This document shows, piece after piece, positions 8,590 through 17,700 of a DNA stretch of 64,000 nt (its first letter is position 1; every line of letters begins with the position of its first letter). The stretch covers positions 2,914,001 to 2,978,000 of the forward strand of contig OZ260106.1 in the NCBI GenBank assembly GCA_965284645.1. The letters are read 5' to 3'. This DNA is from JAIBAJ01 sp965284645. GTDB taxonomy: Bacteria > Bacteroidota > Bacteroidia > JAIBAJ01. A model generated the notes under the pieces. The model was not told the origin of the DNA. It was given only the letters and a program-made list of their open reading frames with translations, and searched no databases. A program made the translations under genes and the position numbers.

Positions 8590-9669
8590 ATGGAAAATGT
8601 CTTTGCAACCAGACTTGTTTCGGCTAGAAAAATGGCTGGACTGTCGCTTCAAGACCTTGCCAATAGGTTAGGAAATGAAGTTTCAAAACAAGCACTGAAT
8701 AAGTACGAGCAAGGCAAAATGAAACCCGATAGCAAGGGGCTAATTGCTTTAGCAAATGCTTTAAAAGTTTCAGTGGATTATTTTTATTCGACTCCAACTG
8801 TTAAAGTGGAACTCGAAGAAGTCGAATTTAGGAAATACACTACTAAATTGTCTAAGTTGGATGATGTGGCTGTTCGTGAAAAAGCAATAGATAAATTCGA
8901 ACGCTACTTTGAGTTGGAAGAAATTTTAAACCTTAATGAAAAAAACGACTACTTCGTTTTTGAGAGCATTATTAAAACTCCCGAAGATGCGGAAGAAGCC
9001 GCTAAGCAATTACGCAGCAATTGGAAATTAGGTTATGATCCAATTCCTGATGTTGTTGAAATGTTAGAAGATAAAGGCTATAAGGTAATTGATATTGATG
9101 CTCCCGAAGGTTTTGATGGTATGAAAGCAAGTATTGCTGATAGAAAAGTAATTGTATTGAAAAAAACTAAGGATATTGAGAATGACGATATTGTTAGAAA
9201 GCGATTTACTGCTTTGCACGAATTGGCTCACCACGCTTTAAAATTTCCTAAAGATATAAGTCATAAGGACGAAGAAATGCTTTGTCACGTATTTGCTTGT
9301 GCTGTTTTGTATCCGGAAGATATGGCTCGCAAAGAGTTGCATAAAGAGCGATTCCATTTTTATGAAAAGGAATTAATAATTATTAAAGAACGTTGGGGAA
9401 TTTCTTTTTCAGCTATTTTTTATAGAGCAAACCGTTTGGGAATTTTAAATAATTATGTTTTACAAAAATTCAATTTAGGCTTTAAGAAAAGAGGGTATCA
9501 TATACCAAACGCGGAGCCAGGAAGATTTAGGAGTAGAGAAAAACCTACTCGAATGGAACGCCTTGTTTATTTGGGATTAGCAAAAGAAGTACTAACTATT
9601 AACGAAGCCGCTTTTTTTGCAGGAATAAGTACTTGGAAACTTCGTGAACAAATGCAGCTTATGGTATGA
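8590..9669 (+). CDS. XRE-type HTH fused to ImmA/IrrE zinc peptidase
   Basis: 359 residues. Residues 5-65 form an XRE helix-turn-helix (RLVSARKMAGLSLQDLANRLG, then ALNKYEQGKMKPDS). A helical linker leads to an ImmA/IrrE peptidase with HELAH at 210-214 and a downstream DEEMLCHVFACAVLYP helix. The C-terminus (NEAAFFAGISTWKLREQ) looks like a second small helix-turn-helix. Such fusions act as repressors or antitoxins, often cleaving themselves or a partner. An ATG at 8563 in the same frame would give a 3-nt leader; ATG at 8590 is preferred from domain boundaries. It overlaps the PIN gene by ATGA, consistent with a toxin-antitoxin pair. Confidence 0.9.
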   Translation: MENVFATRLVSARKMAGLSLQDLANRLGNEVSKQALNKYEQGKMKPDSKGLIALANALKVSVDYFYSTPTVKVELEEVEFRKYTTKLSKLDDVAVREKAIDKFERYFELEEILNLNEKNDYFVFESIIKTPEDAEEAAKQLRSNWKLGYDPIPDVVEMLEDKGYKVIDIDAPEGFDGMKASIADRKVIVLKKTKDIENDDIVRKRFTALHELAHHALKFPKDISHKDEEMLCHVFACAVLYPEDMARKELHKERFHFYEKELIIIKERWGISFSAIFYRANRLGILNNYVLQKFNLGFKKRGYHIPNAEPGRFRSREKPTRMERLVYLGLAKEVLTINEAAFFAGISTWKLREQMQLMV

Positions 9670-10166
9670 AGCTAATAATTACAGATGTGAGTGTGCTTTT
9701 CGACCTTTTTCATATAAAGGTATTGCCTGAATTTTTTGCATTGGATGTAGAAATTTGCACGACCATATTTGTGTATAACGAAATTGTACAGCAGGAACAG
9801 ATTCAAGAATTTGAAATATTTAAACGAACTCAAAAATTAACTGTTTTGGATTTGTTGCCCGAAGAGGAAGAGCAAGTTTTGAATTTTAAATTGAAGAGAA
9901 ATTTAAAATCTATTCCCGATAAAACGATGTTATGGAAGGCAATACAATTGAAATGTCCATTGCTTACCTGCGATGATAAATTGCGTAGAGAAGCAATTGA
10001 TAATGGCATTGAAGTTCACGGCAGTATTTGGGTAGTTACGGAATTAGTTGGGCAAAAAATTATTAGCAGTTTAAAAGCAATTGAATTATTGGAACACCTT
10101 AAAAAGATTAATTCAAGATTACCTTTAGATGAGATTGATAAAATAATAAAGCGATTAAAAATGTAG
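9666..10166 (+). CDS. PIN-domain protein, probable toxin partner
   Basis: 166 residues. The PIN acidic residues are recognisable: Asp7 in LIITDVSVL, Glu39 in VYNEIV, an Asp in SIPDKTMLWKA near residue 85, and Asp103/104 in LTCDDKLRREA. PIN domains are metal-dependent ribonucleases and the commonest toxin fold of type II systems. Its start overlaps the stop of the XRE/ImmA gene by four bases, so the two are translationally coupled. The C-terminal 40 residues are helical (LKKINSRLPLDEIDKIIKRL). Toxicity is inferred from fold and context. A peptidase-regulator plus PIN pairing has been described among predicted toxin-antitoxin loci. Confidence 0.8.
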   Translation: MKLIITDVSVLFDLFHIKVLPEFFALDVEICTTIFVYNEIVQQEQIQEFEIFKRTQKLTVLDLLPEEEEQVLNFKLKRNLKSIPDKTMLWKAIQLKCPLLTCDDKLRREAIDNGIEVHGSIWVVTELVGQKIISSLKAIELLEHLKKINSRLPLDEIDKIIKRLKM

Positions 10167-10185
10167 GATTTTAAAAATAAAAAAA

Positions 10186-10211
10186 CCGAAGCTATCGGAA
10201 TGAGGCTTCGG
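10186..10211 (+). terminator. Hairpin after the PIN gene
   Basis: CCGAAGC pairs with GCTTCGG around a 12-nt loop, 20 bp after the stop. No T-run follows on the plus strand, but an A-run precedes it, so it would work better as a minus-strand terminator. Confidence 0.4.
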
Positions 10212-10360
10212 CTGGTGAAATGAAATTTTAAGTTTGACGGCCTAATTTTTTATTTCGCCCGAAGGTAGAAATAATTCTTCTACTGCCAAATTATTCCTTG
10301 GGCAGAACAAACGAGAGCCTCAGTAACAAATATTTCGTTTGAACAAATCACTATTACAAA

Positions 10361-10534
10361 ATGGCAAAAAACGGTAACCCCGCAGATGGCCACCGAAATG
10401 GAGCTGTGAAAAGTCGCTCGCAAACCTATAATCCGAAAACGGAAACTTGGGTTAAGCGTGATGCTGAAACAGGGAAATTTATGGATGGAAAAGCTGACGG
10501 TACTCCTTTTAAAGGTGTACGGAAAGAAAAGTAG
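10361..10534 (+). CDS. Small conserved-type protein, 57 aa
   Basis: ATG at 10361 opens MAKNGNPADGHRNGAVK, and the frame ends with DGTPFKGVRKEK. The sequence is basic and low in hydrophobic residues, with a KTETWVKRDAETGKFMDGK centre. From memory, similar 55-65 residue proteins (NPAGxHRNGAVKxRSQ...GTPFKGVRxE) occur in many bacteria without known function, often in accessory regions; this was not checked by search. A near-perfect inverted repeat with a T-run follows, supporting a real transcript. Nothing indicates an enzyme; nucleic-acid binding is only a guess from charge. Confidence 0.7.
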   Translation: MAKNGNPADGHRNGAVKSRSQTYNPKTETWVKRDAETGKFMDGKADGTPFKGVRKEK

Positions 10535-10556
10535 TTTAGAATTACTTTTGGCTTTA

Positions 10557-10588
10557 ACGCCGCCTTACTTAAGTGAGTCGGCGTTTTT
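10557..10588 (+). terminator. Rho-independent terminator after the 57-aa gene
   Basis: ACGCCG-C-CTTACTT pairs with AAGTGAG-T-CGGCGT with two mismatches and is followed by TTTTT. It starts 22 bp after the stop at 10534. Confidence 0.75.
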
Positions 10589-10696
10589 AATTCCCTAAGG
10601 CTTCATCAATGCACTTCATAAATTCGGCGATTGGCAATTTGTTTATTTCATTTGGTTTAAAGCCTTCTGAAATTTTGGTTTCAACAACCGTAGCCT

Positions 10697-11026
10697 TTAT
10701 GAATTACTCCAATAGGTTCCGACTAAGAAATTGTCGATGAGCATTCCCGCTCCAGTGTAACCAGACTTAATGTTGATGTACCAATTCAAAACATACCCAT
10801 TGTTTTTGTCATTTTTCCGTATCTTCAAGGTGGCCTTTTCAACTTGTCCATCTTCTTGTATCCAAACGCTATGATATGTTCCGCAAAAGCCATCCTCTTC
10901 AATAGGGGTTTTTGCCTTGCAGGCTTCAGGGTAAGTATCATTCCCTTCATTTGTTTTATACTTTCCCGAAAGGCAGCCATTGCCTTCACTTCTTAATACA
11001 AAAGTTCCAATTGTCTTTATGCTCAT
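10697..11026 (-). CDS. Small protein coupled to the methyltransferase
   Basis: 109 residues, unrecognised. It starts MSIKTIGTFV and contains SGKYKTNEG, GFCGTYHSVWIQ, KATLKIRKN, GYVLNWYINIKSGYTGAG and DNFLVGTYWSN. The alternation of G-x-Y/W strand motifs suggests a small beta-barrel of the lipocalin or avidin kind, by appearance only. Three cysteines lie in the first half. It starts 5 bp after the methyltransferase stop; an in-frame TTG at 11035 would overlap that stop as TTGA. Either way it reads as the last gene of the restriction-type set. No signal peptide, so cytoplasmic. Role unknown. Confidence 0.65.
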   Translation of the reverse strand: MSIKTIGTFVLRSEGNGCLSGKYKTNEGNDTYPEACKAKTPIEEDGFCGTYHSVWIQEDGQVEKATLKIRKNDKNNGYVLNWYINIKSGYTGAGMLIDNFLVGTYWSNS

Positions 11027-11031
11027 ATTAT

Positions 11032-14000
11032 TCAAATATCCATTATCGGAATATCAAAACCCTTTTTGCCTCCCCCATTCTTTCCTTTAGGTTTTACCTT
11101 CTCGTTCTTAGCTGACCCATCATTTTCAACAACGTCTTCGGGTGCTGTATACTCTTCATCAGTTAAACGGAAATCAATCTCATAGTTTTTAATAAAATCT
11201 GTTTCCTCTTGATTAAAACCGAACAAAGGACAAATCAAATCATCAATTTTGTCAATTATATGTTTTGACTTACCAATTTTATATTCTCTGAATGAATCTA
11301 TGTTTGCATACTTAGTAGTCTGGCGTACATTTGAATTTGCCTCTATATCTTTTAAATATTCTGAATAAAGATTTTCAAGTTTAACAATACTGTAATCTGT
11401 CAGTTTTTCCAAAGGAATCTTAAATGATGCAATTTCATAAAATTTCAAATCGAGATTATTTGAATATATTTGATAAAACCAAAAATACAAGCTACTGCTC
11501 AGAATTGCACCTATGGACTTTGAAATCTTTTCATCAAAGTATATTGATGTTTCTTTTGTAGAACCTGTTGAATATGGTGTTATGACTTTGTAATATCTAC
11601 CACCGGTTGTTCTGTAGTAAATTGGCTTACCGATTAATTTAATTAAATCACCAATAGAAGTTTTTTGCAAAAATACTTTTCCTAAAATATTTCTTTCAAT
11701 TTCTAAGCTAATTTTTGGGTACCTACCAATTAAACGATAATTGAATACATCAATAAATTGAAGGTTATCTACTAAATATTGCAAGTTAAAATCTTTGTTT
11801 TTACGATACATTTTTGTCGAAAGAATTTTCGTGCAAGGTGTTCCTGACTTCGTAAAAAATAAAATTGATGTATTCACTACAGCGTTTTGAAAGACAGGCT
11901 GTGGTCTAACAGAGTATGATGATATTTTTATTTCGTTACAGTTTGATTCCAAAAGATTTTGTATTCCAGTCATGGAATCACTTGAAGTAATTGCAATAGG
12001 AACAATATAATTCAAACTTCCATTTTTGCGAAGTGAGTTAAAACTTTGCTCAATAAATAATGTAAAAGTATCAAGTGAACCTTTCTGAATCTTTGGAATT
12101 GTTTGTGCACTCTTGTAAAACGATTTGAAATATTTTTTCTCGGTATCAGAATAACCACCACCATACGGCGGATTCCCAATCACTATATCAAAGCCATCTT
12201 TCATATCAAACATCCATTCTATATCAAAAAATGGGGATGATGTGTTTTGGTTATAGGGGTCCCAAGCGGCCAACATTAGGGCCGTTTTGTTTTTCCATCC
12301 AATTTTCTCTAGTTCTGTAGCTATTGCTTTTCGAAGTTCTTCATCTTGCTTGCGATATTTTATTTTGGTGTCTTTGCTTTTGGCACTAAACAGTTTGCTG
12401 CGTATTTTCTTTAGCTCGACCTCCAATAGTTTCACCTCTTTAGTGTCGAACAAACTATTTTGGTATTGTTCTTTTTCAATGCCAACGAGGGAGTTAGCAG
12501 CCACAAACTTGGTTTCTAAGTTGGGCAGTGGGCGTATGCCAAAGTTGTCTTTATTGGTGTTTACCTTTTGCTCTACCACCAGGGAAATAAAGAAACGAAG
12601 TTTGGATATTTGCGTGGCAATGGGTTGTATGTCCACCCCATAAATGCAATTTTCAATCAAAAAGAGTTTACGGGCATAGTCGGGGTCGTTTATGCTTTGG
12701 TCGAAGGCGTTGTTTATTTCAATCAGGCGTTCCTCCCTTGCTTCCTTATCTTCAATTGCAAATGCTTGTTCTGCTTCGTTTTTTGCTTTTGAAATCTGTA
12801 CTTCCTTCCACACCGCATTACCTGGGTCGAGCTTCTGTAAAATATGCACCATCTTTTGCAGGACCCCCATCGGAAATGCACCGCTGCCGCAGGCAGGGTC
12901 TAATATTTTGCAGTTATCAATGGCATAAAGCAATTGTTTTGCGTCTTCCTTATTTGTGAAGGGGTTTAAATCGTTGTTATAAGAAACCAAGTTTCGCAGT
13001 TTGGTTTCCAACTCATCTTCTCTGCCTTTCCAGTTGCTTAGGCCAATGGTATGCTCCAATTTCAATTGGCTTCGTTCCTTATTGCCAAACATATCGGTTT
13101 GGGTGTTTCCGAATTGCACCCAAGCGGGGCTTTCGGCAAGCAATTGGGGTTTTAGGTAAGCAATAAGGCTTTCGTCCACCATATAGTTCACTATTTCTCG
13201 CGGGGTATAAAAACTTCCAGTTTGCTTTCGGGCTGTGGTTTTAGTTTCGGGGTTATAGCTTGCCAATAGGTTTTCAAACACCTTTCCCAATAGTTCGGGG
13301 TCTAAGGCCACATCTTCTTCTATTGGGGTGTTCTCGGTTATGGTAAACTTATACGACTTTAGAATATTGATAAGCCCTTTTACAGCAGCATCGTTTGTGC
13401 CTTTTTTATTGGTAACACCAAATTCGGCACTCAAATCTATTTTTTCTTCGACACCAAAAAATAAGTAATCGGGAACGATTAGTTGTTCGCCTTTGGTCAT
13501 TTGGTCTGAAAATCCATCAATGTAAAGGTTATTATCTTTATCATCCAAACATTCAAACAGGCCGCCATTCAAAAATGGTACTTGTTTATTCAGCATTTCG
13601 AGAAAGGCATCTGGGTTTTTAAAGTATTGCTTGTATCTCAACAAATAGTCTATTCCTCTATGTTGGCCATATCCATCTCCTCTAAACTCACGTTTTCTTT
13701 TATCAAGGCTATCGGCATTGATGGGGCAGTTCAGTGTTGCGAAAAACAAATTTTGCAAAATGGCTTTGTAATAAACACTGTCTTTGTTGGCCTGTTTGAA
13801 CATTCCTGTTTCATGGTAGGGCGATATTTCGTTCAAAATATCTTTTTGCAAAGTTTCTAGCTCAAATAGACTTTCGGGAATGAGTTTCTTTTCTTTTATA
13901 AACCAAACAAAGAGTAAACGCGTAAGCATTCTTATTACGTTGGTTGCCTTGTGTTCTTGTTCTAAATCATCTAGGTCTTTATTTTTCCGAAAAGCATCTT

Positions 14001-14721
14001 CGGCTGTGGGAACACCCGGAAAGGTTACATTCTTTATTGCCCAGAAATACCAGTATGATAATTCTTGATAGAACTTTTTGTTGAGTAGGCTAACGTTGAA
14101 TACCTGTTGCCAATAGGCATAAAGGCTATTAAAGGAGTTTATTTTGTTTTTATCCGTTGCGGATATTTTCAATTCTAATAGAATTCGAATATGTCCCGAA
14201 TGCGTGTTTTCAATGCTAATATCACGCAGAAGGCTCACCTTCCCCACCTTTTCGCCTTCACGCCACTCTTGTTTGAATTTGATGCGTTCGCTATTGGCAA
14301 AGGAAATGTGAGAGCCATATTTGAACACAATAGTAACAGGTGTGTATGGGAAAACTTGGTTAAAACTTCTTGTTATATCCGCCAATTGGCCACGGGTGGG
14401 TAGCAGCCCGTCGCTGCGGTCTTTAAGAATAACTCCAAAAATTAATAGGCCATCATAGTCGGCGTCTAATTGTTTTATATCAGCCAAATCAGAAATGGCA
14501 TTTTCCCTTCCTTCAAATATGGCATCGTTCACCATTCCGAACGCATACACATCTTCAATAAGTTGGTGTGATTCGTTGGTGGATTTGTATTTGTCTGCCA
14601 AAATATCTGCAGCCGAGGCTGGATTGTCGGCCAAATAATTTACAGGAACATTTAATTCTGAAAAGAATGCTTTGAGAGCCTCGGTAAACGATACTGTACT
14701 GAATTTTCTTATTGAGTTCAT
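11032..14721 (-). CDS. Eco57I/PglX-like DNA adenine methyltransferase
   Basis: 1229 residues. The SAM-binding motif I reads ILDPACGSGAFPMG (Asp608) and the catalytic motif IV reads IGNPPYGGG (Asn850), the N6-adenine gamma-class arrangement. Upstream, ELLGKVFENLLASYNP and RKQTGSFYTPREIVNYMV are typical of PglX/Eco57I-type enzymes. The C-terminal third (KPIYYRTTGGRYYKV...) is probably the target recognition region. No PD-(D/E)xK signature was seen at the N-terminus, so cleavage may rest with the partner. ATG at 14721 overlaps the helicase stop as ATGA; a longer frame to 14742 is less likely. Related proteins serve in BREX, DISARM and type IIG systems. Confidence 0.9.
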   Translation of the reverse strand: MNSIRKFSTVSFTEALKAFFSELNVPVNYLADNPASAADILADKYKSTNESHQLIEDVYAFGMVNDAIFEGRENAISDLADIKQLDADYDGLLIFGVILKDRSDGLLPTRGQLADITRSFNQVFPYTPVTIVFKYGSHISFANSERIKFKQEWREGEKVGKVSLLRDISIENTHSGHIRILLELKISATDKNKINSFNSLYAYWQQVFNVSLLNKKFYQELSYWYFWAIKNVTFPGVPTAEDAFRKNKDLDDLEQEHKATNVIRMLTRLLFVWFIKEKKLIPESLFELETLQKDILNEISPYHETGMFKQANKDSVYYKAILQNLFFATLNCPINADSLDKRKREFRGDGYGQHRGIDYLLRYKQYFKNPDAFLEMLNKQVPFLNGGLFECLDDKDNNLYIDGFSDQMTKGEQLIVPDYLFFGVEEKIDLSAEFGVTNKKGTNDAAVKGLINILKSYKFTITENTPIEEDVALDPELLGKVFENLLASYNPETKTTARKQTGSFYTPREIVNYMVDESLIAYLKPQLLAESPAWVQFGNTQTDMFGNKERSQLKLEHTIGLSNWKGREDELETKLRNLVSYNNDLNPFTNKEDAKQLLYAIDNCKILDPACGSGAFPMGVLQKMVHILQKLDPGNAVWKEVQISKAKNEAEQAFAIEDKEAREERLIEINNAFDQSINDPDYARKLFLIENCIYGVDIQPIATQISKLRFFISLVVEQKVNTNKDNFGIRPLPNLETKFVAANSLVGIEKEQYQNSLFDTKEVKLLEVELKKIRSKLFSAKSKDTKIKYRKQDEELRKAIATELEKIGWKNKTALMLAAWDPYNQNTSSPFFDIEWMFDMKDGFDIVIGNPPYGGGYSDTEKKYFKSFYKSAQTIPKIQKGSLDTFTLFIEQSFNSLRKNGSLNYIVPIAITSSDSMTGIQNLLESNCNEIKISSYSVRPQPVFQNAVVNTSILFFTKSGTPCTKILSTKMYRKNKDFNLQYLVDNLQFIDVFNYRLIGRYPKISLEIERNILGKVFLQKTSIGDLIKLIGKPIYYRTTGGRYYKVITPYSTGSTKETSIYFDEKISKSIGAILSSSLYFWFYQIYSNNLDLKFYEIASFKIPLEKLTDYSIVKLENLYSEYLKDIEANSNVRQTTKYANIDSFREYKIGKSKHIIDKIDDLICPLFGFNQEETDFIKNYEIDFRLTDEEYTAPEDVVENDGSAKNEKVKPKGKNGGGKKGFDIPIMDI

Positions 14722-17700
14722 TTGTTGCTTACAATAAACCAAGTAATTAAATCGAAATTATCTTTATTGAATTTCTGCGAAGCAGAACCTTCATCTTTTA
14801 GTTTTTGAATGGCGGTTTTGCTTCCTGATTTTAGTTTGTTGAGCATATCTAACGAAGCTTTTCCCATTTTTTGTTTTACCGTTCCATCTTCTTGAACTTC
14901 TTCTTCGGTTGCCTGACTTTTAAGCCAAGCGGACAAAGCAGCAGATAAATGTTCAATGGATTTTGATTCACCTTGGTCAATTGCTTTTGGCACAAAACGA
15001 ATTTCTTCTTTGTGTTTTGCCAAAGCCTCCAATACTTCTTTTTGGTTTAAGAATACCGATTTGCCCGAATGATCAATGTAAATGAGTTCGTATCCCTTGT
15101 ATTCAAAATTGTTTGCCTTGGTAGGCTTACTCGGATAGCCCAATAATGCAATCATTCCTTCTTGCGGGCAAACTTCCTGTATAGCTTTAAAACCTGTGTA
15201 AATTCCATTAGGTAGCGATTTATAAAACTTTTCGTTCTTCTTTAGCTCTTCCAACAATTCTTGTCTAAAAGTTTCCAAAGAAAAGTCGTCAAAGCCCAAT
15301 GATTTTTCGGTGTCAATTTCATCCCAAGAAGATTGCATTTGCTCCAACATTCTTGCTTTTTGTTTCTGCTCTAAATTTTCATCCTCTGCCATTTCTTTGA
15401 ATGTGTCAGAAAAATCTAAATGAACTTCAGAACCTGCCAATTTCATTGCAGCCATTCGTTGTTCTATTCTGCCTTGCAAATTCAAATAGGAGTTGATGTT
15501 ATTAGATGGCCAGAAATTGATGCCGAATATTTTTGTGTTTGGTGAACCCAAACGATCAATACGACCCATACGCTGAATTACACGAACGGGATTCCAGTGA
15601 ATATCATAGTTAATTACCAAATCGCAATCTTGTAAGTTTTGTCCTTCACTTAAAGCATCGGTTGCAATCAGAATATCAATTGGATTTTGTAGTTTTTCAT
15701 AAGTTCTTTTGTCGTTCTCAGCAATCCATTTTTGCCACTCGTCAAACTGTTGGTTGATAGAAATGACTTTGCTTGATGGTTCAAAAGTCCATTCTTTTTC
15801 TCGGAATAATTTTGTGAAAGGAGCAAAGCGTTCCAATATAGGTTCGTATTTTTTTGTTTCTCCTTCTTCGTTCCAAACTATGGAAGTGTCGCCACTTACA
15901 GCAGCCACATTATTAAATCCTCTTGCAGTTAATTGTTCAAAAAGATAAAAAGCAGTGTCTTTGTAAACTGTAAAAATCAAAACTTTTGCGTTTCCTCCGT
16001 TTTCACCTGCCTGTCTTTTCTTTACAATTCGATTTACCAGCGTTTCCAGTTTATCATCTTCGCTACTGTAGTTTCTTGGCTTATTTATTTCTTTGGCAAT
16101 CTTGCGTTCAAACTGAACTAAGTTTGATTGGAGCAATTGCAAGGCTTCAATATCTGCTTTTAAATCTTTCTTGTAGTTTTCAATATTGCCCGAACGGTCA
16201 ATATCCATCAATAGGGTTTTACGTTTTTTACCTAAAGTGAAATCTTCTAAATTAGCTAAAACATCATCATCATCAAAAAGCGATGGTTGGGCTTCATTCC
16301 AACCTGTTTCCTTTTTGGTTTCCTGAAATTGTTTGATTCTGTCGAGTGCATTTTGATGATGAGCTAGTATTTTTTCAGTTGTTGACTGAAAGGAAAACCA
16401 AGATGATTCAAGCCTTTTCACAAGCAAGATATACATCATTTTTACTAAGAAATGGTCACGTTGCTTTTCATCGTGTAGAATATCGGCATCTTCAAATTCA
16501 TCAATATAGAATGAAGGTTGATAGCCTGAAAGCATTGGTGGAAAATGGTCGAACAATTCTTCAAAACTCTCGAAGTTTCCAATCTGCTTTGGTGTAACGA
16601 AAATATTTTCGGGTTTTGTTTTCTTTGGAAACTCCAAACCGTCCTGATGTCCTTCAATCATTTTACGAGTTCGGGCAACAGTTAAAGAATCGGTTAGTTT
16701 GAAAAAGTTAGGCGGTAATTTTTTAATAAACTCACCAATTTTTGGTTCAGTTTCTAGTGTCCATTCGTTGAATGCTTTTTGTACTGCTCTGAAAGTGTAA
16801 TCAATATTTTTGATGTCCAATGATTCTTCAAAGCCTTTTGCATTTCCGCCAACTATTAATTTGAATTGATTCCGAATATCCATTAACGAATTATTAATTG
16901 GTGTTGCTGAAAGCATCAACACTTTTACATCTTCGTTTTGTGAAATTATCTGGTCAACTAAAAATTTATAGCGTTTTGATTTGTCGTTTCTTAGGTTGTG
17001 GCTTTCATCAATTACAAACAGTTTGGGTTTTTCATTGATAAACATTCTGTCCGCCCTGTCGTGGTATTTCTCCATCAAATCATCTGTCAAGTCAGTATGA
17101 AATCTTAGGAAATATTCAAACTGGTCTTTCTCAAATTTTGAGTTTTGATTCTTCTGATAAATTCTCCAGTTGTTTTGCAGTTTCTTTGGACAAATCAAAA
17201 TTACTTCACGTCCTTGTAACTGATAGAATTTCATTACAGCCAAAGCAGTCCAAGTTTTACCCAAACCCACTGCATCGGCTAAAATTGCTCCGTTGTGTTT
17301 TTGAAGCATTTTAATCAAACTCAAAACTCCTTTTTGCTGAAACTCATACAAGGAATTGTAAACGACTGTGTTTTCAAGTCGTCCGATTTGACGATTGAAT
17401 TCAGGATTGTCTTTTTCAAGTAGAAGTTCGTCACCAAAGAGTTCAAACAAAACTTTATAGTAAAGTTGGTTTGGAGAATACTCTGTGAAAATCTTTTTGA
17501 TTTCGTCAATTAGGTATTGTTTGAACTGAATTCGATTAACGCTACCGTTGCCATCAACAACGGTTTTATATTCGTGGGCTTGTGGTCTTGACCATAAGCC
17601 TTCGAACCATTTTATTAACTCGTTATACTGCGGGTCGGAGCCGAAACTACCAATATTTAATTCAACATTGTTTGTCGTTTTTAAACCAACTCCTGCTTCT

